Shown here: positions 6,787 to 13,147 of the stretch, piece by piece
Numbering within the stretch: position 1 is the stretch's first letter
Layout: each line of letters begins with the position of its first letter
Origin: Bacteroidales bacterium
GTDB taxonomy: Bacteria; Bacteroidota; Bacteroidia; Bacteroidales; UBA932
Direction of reading: 5' to 3'
DNA: 49,569 bases
Assembly (NCBI GenBank): GCA_017476575.1
Contig: JAFUZO010000065.1
Span: forward strand, 1 to 49,569
Notes under the pieces: generated by a model
What the model saw: the letters and a program-made list of their open reading frames with translations, nothing else
Told to the model about the DNA's origin: nothing
Databases searched by the model: none
Made by a program: the position numbers and the translations under genes

Positions 6787-8235
6787 ATGGACAGGAACGA
6801 GGAAAACCAGATCATACAGGATATCACGGCCCAGGAGTACAAGGAGGGGTTCGTAACGGACGTGGAGCAGGACTTGATTCCGAAGGGGCTCGACGAGAAT
6901 GTCATCCGGATGATATCGCGCCTGAAGGAGGAGCCCCGGTGGCTGCTGGACTTCCGGCTGGATGCGTTCCGGAAATGGCAGGCGATGACGATGCCGACAT
7001 GGCCGCATCTGGACCTGCCGGACATCGACTTCCAGGATATCATCTACTATGCTGCTCCCAAGAAGGACAAGGACCGCCCGAAAGAGATCGATCCGAAGCT
7101 GGCCGAGACCTTCGAGAAGCTGGGCATCCCGCTGCATGAGCGGGAGGTGCTGGCCGGGGTGGTGGCCGTGGATGCCGTGTTCGACTCGGTATCGGTCACG
7201 ACGACCTTCCGCAAGACCCTCGCCGAGAAGGGCATCATCTTCTGCTCGTTCTCGGAGGCGGTGCGGGAGCACCCGGACCTGGTCCGGAAATACCTTGCGA
7301 CCGTGGTGCCGGTGAATGACAACTATTACGCCGCGCTCAACAGTGCGGTGTTCAGCGACGGGTCCTTCTGCTACATCCCGAAGGGGGTGCGCTGTCCGAT
7401 GGACCTGTCGAGCTACTTCCGTATCAACGCGCGGGGGACCGGGCAGTTCGAACGGACGCTCATCGTGGCCGAGGAAGGATCGTACGTCAGCTACATGGAA
7501 GGCTGCACGGCACCGATGCGTGACGAGCAGCAGCTCCACGCCGCCGTCGTGGAAATCATCGTGGAGAAGGATGCGGATGTGCGGTACAGCACGGTCCAGA
7601 ACTGGTATCCGGGCGACGCCGAGGGCAAGGGCGGTATCCTGAACCTCGTGACCAAGCGCGGTATCTGCAAGGGCAGCGGCGCCCATCTGAGCTGGACCCA
7701 GGTCGAGACCGGGTCCGCCATCACGTGGAAATACCCCTCGACCATCCTGAAGGGCGACGACAGCACGTCGGAGTTCTATTCCGTGGCCGTCACGAACCAT
7801 TTCCAGCAGGCGGACACGGGGACGAAGATGGTCCATCTCGGCCGGGGCACGAAGAGCCGCATCGTCTCGAAGGGCATCTCGGCGGGACGCAGCCAGAACA
7901 GTTACCGCGGCCTCGTCCGCATGAACCCGGGGGCCCAGGGTGCACGGAATTTCTCGCAGTGCGACAGCCTCCTGATCGGGTCGAAGTGCGGGGCCCACAC
8001 GTTCCCGGACATCGTGTCCACGAATCCGACGGCCGTGGTGGAGCACGAGGCGACGACGTCCAAGATCAGCGAGGACCAGCTCTACTACCTGGGCCAGCGG
8101 GGCATCGGGGAGGAAGAGGCGGTCGGCCTGATTGTCAACGGCTACGCGCGGGAGGTGCTTTCCCGCCTGCCGATGGAGTTCGCCGTGGAGGCCCAGAAAC
8201 TGTTGCAGATTTCCTTGGAGGGGTCGGTAGGATGA
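6787..8235 (+). CDS. sufB: Fe-S cluster scaffold subunit SufB
   Basis: SufB is the scaffold on which SufBCD assembles Fe-S clusters in the cytoplasm. The 482-aa protein is full length for the family. It shows the core motifs [48 protein letters not shown], and the C-terminal beta-helix ending with [19 protein letters not shown] chose ATG 6787 (MDRNEENQ) because it follows the -7 element at the right distance; an ATG at 6733 would place the promoter inside the gene. The stop codon lies inside the left arm of a 26-bp inverted repeat. The next genes are pnuC, sufC and sufD; sufS and sufE are not in the window. Confidence 0.96.
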   Translation: MDRNEENQIIQDITAQEYKEGFVTDVEQDLIPKGLDENVIRMISRLKEEPRWLLDFRLDAFRKWQAMTMPTWPHLDLPDIDFQDIIYYAAPKKDKDRPKEIDPKLAETFEKLGIPLHEREVLAGVVAVDAVFDSVSVTTTFRKTLAEKGIIFCSFSEAVREHPDLVRKYLATVVPVNDNYYAALNSAVFSDGSFCYIPKGVRCPMDLSSYFRINARGTGQFERTLIVAEEGSYVSYMEGCTAPMRDEQQLHAAVVEIIVEKDADVRYSTVQNWYPGDAEGKGGILNLVTKRGICKGSGAHLSWTQVETGSAITWKYPSTILKGDDSTSEFYSVAVTNHFQQADTGTKMVHLGRGTKSRIVSKGISAGRSQNSYRGLVRMNPGAQGARNFSQCDSLLIGSKCGAHTFPDIVSTNPTAVVEHEATTSKISEDQLYYLGQRGIGEEEAVGLIVNGYAREVLSRLPMEFAVEAQKLLQISLEGSVG

Positions 8236-8347
8236 AAGGATTTCCCTTCCCCAACCGTCGCTACGCGACCCCTCCCATCTTCGATGGGTCCCTCCCTCTT
8301 ATGTGGCCGAGGGTGGCCACAGGTTGGGGAAGGGAAATCCTTTCATC
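8231..8347. repeat. 117-bp palindromic element: 26-bp perfect stem enclosing three hairpins
   Basis: The arms at 8231-8256 and 8322-8347 are perfect 26-bp reverse complements. The enclosed 65 nt hold three more perfect hairpins: GTCGC-TAC-GCGAC (8257-8269, abutting the outer stem), CCCATC-TTC-GATGGG (about 8274-8288), and TGTGGCC-GAGGGT-GGCCACA (8302-8321, abutting the other arm). The single strand can therefore fold into a four-way cloverleaf. The left arm contains the sufB stop codon, and pnuC starts 13 bp after the right arm. No T-run follows. Confidence 0.9.
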
Positions 8348-8360
8348 ATTGTGTTGAACC

Positions 8361-8990
8361 ATGGAATGGACTGATATCATATTGTTTACTCTTGGAGGGA
8401 GGCCGGTGCTGCTCATCGACTTGGTGACGTCGGTGCTGGGACTCTCCTGCGTCATCCTGGCGGGGCGGAATTCGAAGTACAACTTCTGGGTCGGGTACCT
8501 GTACACGGCGGCCCTGTTCTTCCTGTTCTGGGAGAAGAACCTGTATGCCAGCCTGCTCCTGCAGCCGGTGTCGCTCGCCATCAATGTGATGGGGCATTAC
8601 CGCTGGACGCATCCGCGGGAGGAGGAGCGCAGTTCGGAGGACGGCCGCAAGTTGAAGGTCGGCATGCTCTCCTGGCCGGAACGGGCCTTGGCGGCAGGGG
8701 CGGTGCTGCTGGTCGCACTGGCCTGGGGATGGCTGCTGGACAGCCTCTTCCCGCGCGACCCGCACCCGTACCTGGATTCCTGCGTGACGGTGCTGATCCT
8801 GATGGCGCAGCTGCTGTCTGCCTTGAAGAAATGGGACTGCTGGATCGCCTGGCTGCTGGTGAACATCACGCAGATTGTCCTGCATATCAGCGTCGGCAAC
8901 GTGTTCATGCCGGTCGTCAGTGCCTTGTACCTGGTCAACGGCCTCTGGTCGCTGGCGACGTGGATGAAACTCTATCGGAAGAAAGCATAG
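8361..8990 (+). CDS. pnuC: Nicotinamide riboside (vitamin B3) transporter, PnuC family
   Basis: Inner-membrane facilitator that imports nicotinamide riboside or a related NAD precursor. The 209-aa protein has about seven hydrophobic helices. PnuC-like features include NFWVGYLYTAALF near residue 45, QPVSLAINVMGHYRW (about 70-84), and the C-terminal WDCWIAWLLVNITQIVL segment followed by ALYLVNGLWSLATW. It lies between sufB and sufC on the same strand, only 4 bp before sufC. The upstream palindrome could uncouple its expression from sufB. The exact vitamin carried cannot be told from sequence. Confidence 0.88.
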   Translation: MEWTDIILFTLGGRPVLLIDLVTSVLGLSCVILAGRNSKYNFWVGYLYTAALFFLFWEKNLYASLLLQPVSLAINVMGHYRWTHPREEERSSEDGRKLKVGMLSWPERALAAGAVLLVALAWGWLLDSLFPRDPHPYLDSCVTVLILMAQLLSALKKWDCWIAWLLVNITQIVLHISVGNVFMPVVSALYLVNGLWSLATWMKLYRKKA

Positions 8991-8994
8991 AACC

Positions 8995-9741
8995 ATGAAC
9001 GATATCTTACTTGAAATCAAAGACCTGCACGCAGGCATCGGGGGCAAGGAAATCCTGCATGGCATCGACCTGACAGTGCGGCGGGGCGAGGTCCATGCCA
9101 TCATGGGGCCGAACGGGGCCGGGAAGTCGACCCTCGGGGCGGTCCTGGCGGGCCGTCCGGACTACGAGGTCACCCGGGGGAGCATCACCTTCAACGGGGC
9201 GGACCTGCTGGCGATGGCGCCGGAAGAGCGCAGTTGGGCCGGCCTGTTCCTGAGTTTCCAATATCCCGTCGAGATTCCGGGCGTGACCATCACGGCCTTC
9301 ATGAAAGCCGCCGTCCAGGCCCGCCGCAAGGCCCGGGGGCTCGATGAGATGAAAACCTCCGACTTCCTCAAACTCCTCAAGGAGAAGATGGCCTTCGTGA
9401 AGATGCGGCCGGAATTCGCCAAGCGGGAGGTCAACGTCGGCTTCTCGGGCGGCGAGAAGAAGCGGGGCGAAATCTTCCAGATGGCGATGCTGGACCCGGT
9501 CCTGTCCATCCTGGACGAGACGGACTCCGGCCTCGATGTCGACGCCCTGAAGATCGTCGCGGACGGGGTCAACGCCCTCCACACCCCGGAGAAGTCCACC
9601 CTCGTCATCACCCATTACCAGAAACTGCTCGAATACATCCGGCCGGACATCGTGCATGTCCTCAAGGACGGCCGGATCGTCCGCACCGCCGGCAAGGAAC
9701 TCGCGGACGAGATCGAGCGGGATGGATTCGACCGGTTCTGA
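8995..9741 (+). CDS. sufC: Fe-S assembly ATPase SufC
   Basis: ABC-type ATPase that drives conformational change of the SufB-SufD scaffold. The 248-aa protein has Walker A GPNGAGKST, the SufC-type signature GFSGGEKKRGEIFQM, and Walker B with the typical LDETDSGLDVDAL. The length is normal. It begins 4 bp after pnuC and ends 4 bp before sufD, so the three are tightly coupled. Confidence 0.97.
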   Translation: MNDILLEIKDLHAGIGGKEILHGIDLTVRRGEVHAIMGPNGAGKSTLGAVLAGRPDYEVTRGSITFNGADLLAMAPEERSWAGLFLSFQYPVEIPGVTITAFMKAAVQARRKARGLDEMKTSDFLKLLKEKMAFVKMRPEFAKREVNVGFSGGEKKRGEIFQMAMLDPVLSILDETDSGLDVDALKIVADGVNALHTPEKSTLVITHYQKLLEYIRPDIVHVLKDGRIVRTAGKELADEIERDGFDRF

Positions 9742-9745
9742 GGCC

Positions 9746-10381
9746 ATGGGACACGGGAATTATATCGATCCGATGAAAGATGTCCGGCCGGGTCCGGGCA
9801 TGACGGAAGCCAAGGGGGCGGAGAGGTACACCGTCCAGGCCGGGGAGCGGCTGGAACTGACCTACGTCGTGCTGCCGGGCGAGTCGCGGGACATCGACGT
9901 GTCCGTCGACCTGGTCGGCGAAGGCGCCGAGGCCGTCCTGCGGGGCGTCTTCCTCTGCAACGCCGACGAGCGGGTCCGCATCCACGTCCTGATGCACCAC
10001 CGGGCGCCGCGCTGCGTGTCCCGGCAACTGTTCAACGGCCTCGCCGGGGGCCGTGCCGACGTGCTCTTCAACGGCCGCATCGTCGTGGCCCCGGACGCCC
10101 AGCAGACCGAGGCTTACCAGGAGAACCACAACATCCTCCGCTCCGAGACCGCCCGCGTCGAGAGCCGCCCCGAACTGGAGATTTACGCCGACGACGTGAA
10201 ATGCTCCCACGGGGCCACCGTCGGTCGCCTCAACGAGGACGAGCAGTTCTACATGCGCTCCCGGGGCATCCCCGAGGACGAGGCGCAGTTCCTCCAGATG
10301 GTCTCCTTCCTCGCCCCCGTGACGTCCGTCCTGCCGGAGGACGGACGCAAGAAGGTCGAAGCCGCCGTCCGCACGCTCTGA
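9746..10381 (+). CDS. sufD: SufD-like scaffold subunit, half length
   Basis: Partner of SufB in the SufBC2D complex. The 211-aa product keeps the beta-helix core (LTYVVLPGESRDIDVSVDLVG) and the C-terminal motif ADDVKCSHGATVGRLNEDEQFYMRSRGI, which is diagnostic for SufD/SufB. SufD is usually about 420-450 residues, so the N-terminal helical region is absent. SufC ends 4 bp upstream, so the missing half is not hidden by a frameshift there. I chose ATG 9746; earlier starts in this frame lie inside sufC. Its end overlaps nothing, but the next gene converges within one base. Confidence 0.9.
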   Translation: MGHGNYIDPMKDVRPGPGMTEAKGAERYTVQAGERLELTYVVLPGESRDIDVSVDLVGEGAEAVLRGVFLCNADERVRIHVLMHHRAPRCVSRQLFNGLAGGRADVLFNGRIVVAPDAQQTEAYQENHNILRSETARVESRPELEIYADDVKCSHGATVGRLNEDEQFYMRSRGIPEDEAQFLQMVSFLAPVTSVLPEDGRKKVEAAVRTL

Positions 10382-12109
10382 TCAGAAGTGCTGCAGGAAG
10401 TCGGCCAGGTTGACATCCCGGGAGAGGCCGAGTTTCTTGCGCAGCCGGTAGCGGGTCATCTCTACGCTCCGCACTGTCATGTTCAGCAGCGGGGCGATCT
10501 CCTTGGAGCTGAGGTCCATCTTCAGATAGGCGCACATTTTCTTGTCGCCGACGGATAATGCCGGGAACCGGGCCGCCAGCCGTTTGAGATAGTCGTCATA
10601 GACGATGTCGAAATGCCGGGAGAACTTCTGCCAGTCGTCGTCATGCTCGATGTTCTCGCCGATGTCGCGGCGCAGCTTCCTCACGAGAGCCCGCCGTTCC
10701 TCGCCGTCCGCTGCGGCCAACCGTTCCAGTCCGGCATCGATCGACTGGAGGATCTGGTTCTTCCGCATGACGTTCATGGTCGAGGCGGCAAGGTCGTCGG
10801 CCTGCCGTTGCAGGTCCTTGACCATCCGGGCCTTTTTCTGCTCCTCTTCCCGTTTGCGGGCGATGTCTGCCGCCCGCCGGTCTGACAGCCTCGTGACCAG
10901 GACGTAGATACCGAGGAGTGCACCGACCATCAGCAGGACATAGACCCCCATCATCCAGGGGTGCTTGTACCAGGGGGCGGCGATGAGAAGGATCAGGGCA
11001 TCTTCGGAGCGGCCGTCGGTGTTCCGGTTGTGTGCCTGGACCCGGAATGTGTACCGTCCATGGGGCAGTCGTATATATTCCTTTGTGCTACCTTCCCGGA
11101 AGGACACCCATTCCCGGTCGTACCCTTCCAGCTGGTAGCGGTATTCCGTCGACCCCTCATGGGTATATTCCGGGGTGATGAAGCTCAGCCGCAGGGAGTT
11201 CTGTCGGGAATTGAGTTCCAGCACCATCCCGCCGGCCGGTTTCCGTGCAGCATAAATGGTGGAATCCTTCGCAGCCCCCATCAGGTTGACTTCCCGGATG
11301 AACACGGGAAGGGAAGCGTTATGATGCGTCCGGAGCTTCTCCGTCCGGATCAGAGAAAAACCGTCCTCGGTGTTGAGCAGGAGGTCCTGGTCCGAATGGA
11401 GCGGAGCCAGCGCATCCGCGGTAACGAGCCGGTCGTCCTGCAACAGGTAGCAGCCGTCGGCTTCCGTCACTACGAGAACGGCGTCGCCGAAGGGAATCAT
11501 GGCACGGACATTGGCCTCCGTCGCCGCCGCTTCCATCCGGATGAAACCCTCTTTCCCGTAGGCAAAGAGGCCTTCCCCATGGATGGCAGCCAGGAGCCTG
11601 CCCCCGACAACCTCCGAGCAGTCGACCTTGGCCGGGAACCGGTGGCTCTCGGTTCCGTCCGGTCCGAGGACATGGATGGCCTGGTTCTCCTGGATGAACA
11701 TCCGTCCGTCCAGCCGGTGCACTTTCCAGATCTCCCCGAGGGTGGGCAGTCCTTCTCCGTCAAGGAGGGAGACGTACTGGATTTTCCCGTCTTCGAACAG
11801 AATCCGTCCGACTTCATTCGAGGCTCCGAGGTACAGGCTGCCCGAGGCTGCATCATAGTTGACGGACCGGACATCGGTCCGGTTGCGTACAGGGAAGAGG
11901 TTCCAGTTCCGGCCGTCGAACTCCAGAAGACCGTCGTTGTTGGCGAAATACATGCAGCCGCTCCCGCTCTGGACAACCTGCCAGTTCTGCGGACCGGCCT
12001 TGTAGGTGTTCTTCGGAAAATTGCGGATGACCGGCTGGAAAGCTGCTGCGGAAGGACCGGCGGCCAGGATGGTCAGCAAGACAGATATGTCGAGGGCTCT
12101 TTTTAACAT
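10382..12109 (-). CDS. Propeller-type transcriptional regulator with Y_Y_Y and LuxR-like HTH domains, shortened
   Basis: Membrane-spanning one-component sensor of the type that controls polysaccharide loci. Layout of the 575-aa protein: signal peptide (about 1-22), a periplasmic beta-propeller part (about 25-265), a Y_Y_Y domain (about 300-385), one TM helix (about 400-420), a coiled coil (about 425-465), and a C-terminal HTH containing SSKEIAPLLNMTVRSVEMTR. Homologues usually have about 900-960 residues and two propellers, so most of the sensor is missing. No histidine kinase domain is present. ATG 12109 was chosen because it starts the signal peptide MLKRALDISVLL. It converges on sufD. Whether it regulates the SusCD locus 1 kb away is not shown. 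Confidence 0.85.
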   Translation of the reverse strand: MLKRALDISVLLTILAAGPSAAAFQPVIRNFPKNTYKAGPQNWQVVQSGSGCMYFANNDGLLEFDGRNWNLFPVRNRTDVRSVNYDAASGSLYLGASNEVGRILFEDGKIQYVSLLDGEGLPTLGEIWKVHRLDGRMFIQENQAIHVLGPDGTESHRFPAKVDCSEVVGGRLLAAIHGEGLFAYGKEGFIRMEAAATEANVRAMIPFGDAVLVVTEADGCYLLQDDRLVTADALAPLHSDQDLLLNTEDGFSLIRTEKLRTHHNASLPVFIREVNLMGAAKDSTIYAARKPAGGMVLELNSRQNSLRLSFITPEYTHEGSTEYRYQLEGYDREWVSFREGSTKEYIRLPHGRYTFRVQAHNRNTDGRSEDALILLIAAPWYKHPWMMGVYVLLMVGALLGIYVLVTRLSDRRAADIARKREEEQKKARMVKDLQRQADDLAASTMNVMRKNQILQSIDAGLERLAAADGEERRALVRKLRRDIGENIEHDDDWQKFSRHFDIVYDDYLKRLAARFPALSVGDKKMCAYLKMDLSSKEIAPLLNMTVRSVEMTRYRLRKKLGLSRDVNLADFLQHF

Positions 12110-12265
12110 TTTTAAAAACAGGTTGAAGTACAATAGTAATGATAATTCGTTGAAAATGGAACAGTTCTGTCTTTGTTGCCGAAGTCGTATTGTGATTTTT
12201 CCGTGGGTTGTCGAATTTTGTGAGGAGGAAAGCATCGGCTCATCGGCTGATGATGCCGCATTCTT

Positions 12266-12429
12266 AGAAGCTGTTTAAATTTTATTGACGAAAAGATTTA
12301 TGAGGATATTTTTAGGCATTTTGTTGACAGGATGAGGGAGTGTAGCGGTGGCTACATGACCGAAGAATGGCGACAAAATGGCAAAAATAGATCATAAAGA
12401 TTGAAGTTGATAAAATTTAAACAGCTTCT
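12266..12429. mobile_element. 164-bp MITE-like palindromic element with 20-bp perfect terminal repeats
   Basis: AGAAGCTGTTTAAATTTTAT (12266-12285) is the perfect inverse of 12410-12429. Similarity between the arms continues imperfectly for about 60 bp on each side. A small hairpin, GTAGC-GGTG-GCTAC, sits at the centre (12342-12355). ATTCTT flanks both ends (12260-12265 and 12431-12436), as a target-site duplication would, with one extra T on the right. Its right 72 bp recur at 1-72 with two mismatches. No ORF is inside. Confidence 0.8.
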
Positions 12430-12536
12430 TATTCTTGGAATCGTATTTTCACGATAGATGATGAATCCTTCTTACCTGTAACAGCCGTTTTTCTGCAAAA
12501 AAAGGAACGGGCATTCTTTAATCGGAAAAAATAATG

Positions 12537-12544
12537 TATCTTCG
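12537..12544 (+). promoter_or_regulatory. Probable -7 element of the FNT-family gene
   Basis: TATCTTCG differs from TAnnTTTG at one base. It ends six bases before the ATG, the same spacing as at aroB, again predicting a leaderless or nearly leaderless mRNA. Confidence 0.5.
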
Positions 12545-12550
12545 CCGGTT

Positions 12551-13123
12551 ATGAGGAGAGAATCGCTTTTTTCCGGTCTGCTGATCGGTCTCGGGGCTTA
12601 TGGTTTCTTGTCACTCGGCGGCATCCCCGGGGCCGTCATCTTTGCCTTCGGGCTGATCGGTGTCGTCCTGTTCGGCGTGCCCCTGTACACAGGCAAGGCC
12701 GGGGTAACGAATGATATCCCGGGCCTTGTCCGGATCTGGTTCTACAACATCGTCGGCTGTGCCCTCATCGGTCTGGTGGCCGTCTCGCTGGGCGGCGTCC
12801 CCGTGGAACGGGCGCAGGAGGTGGTCGCGGCCCGGCTGGCGCAGGGTCCGTGGCGGAGTTTCCTCCGGGCGGCGGGCTGCGGCCTCATCATCGACATCGC
12901 CGTCTGGCTGTACAAGAACAAGGGTTCCATCTTGCCCGTCCTCTTCGGTGTCCCCCTGTTCATCGTGTGCGGGTTCTACCACTCCATCGCTGATGTCGTG
13001 TACATCGTGGGCGCCTGGAAGTGGTCGCCCGCCCTTCTGTGGTACTATCCCGCCATCGTCCTCGGCAACTACGCGGGCTGCAACATCCGCCGCATTGTCC
13101 TGCCCCATAAAGAAAACCCGTGA
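12551..13123 (+). CDS. Formate/nitrite transporter (FNT) family membrane protein
   Basis: The 190-aa protein has about six hydrophobic helices with the spacing of the FocA/NirC family of pentameric anion channels. It is short (FNT proteins are usually about 250-280 residues) and divergent. Family-like stretches are the FGLIGVVLFGVPLYTGKAG helix break, GCGLIIDIAVWLY, and FIVCGFYHSIADVVYI near the C terminus. The substrate (formate, nitrite or another small anion) cannot be assigned. Its stop codon lies in the stem of the terminator shared with the convergent BACON gene. Confidence 0.75.
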   Translation: MRRESLFSGLLIGLGAYGFLSLGGIPGAVIFAFGLIGVVLFGVPLYTGKAGVTNDIPGLVRIWFYNIVGCALIGLVAVSLGGVPVERAQEVVAARLAQGPWRSFLRAAGCGLIIDIAVWLYKNKGSILPVLFGVPLFIVCGFYHSIADVVYIVGAWKWSPALLWYYPAIVLGNYAGCNIRRIVLPHKENP

Positions 13124-13141
13124 GCCGCCGGGCCCACGGGT
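13113..13141 (-). terminator. Terminator between FNT gene and BACON lipoprotein gene
   Basis: ACCCGTG (13116-13122) pairs with CACGGGT (13135-13141), with an inner GCC/GGC extension. On the minus strand the stem is followed by TTTTCTTT, so it is a good intrinsic terminator for the susCD operon. On the plus strand it overlaps the FNT stop codon and lacks a T-run. Confidence 0.8.
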
Positions 13142-13147
13142 CGATCA

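Noticed and set aside
8231..8347. tRNA-like gene because of the cloverleaf shape
   Set aside because: The outer stem is 26 bp, and the inner arms do not have D-arm, anticodon or T-arm sequence.
9656..9745. Longer start for sufD inside sufC
   Set aside because: It would lie entirely in sufC coding sequence in another frame; ATG 9746 begins with typical spacing and content.
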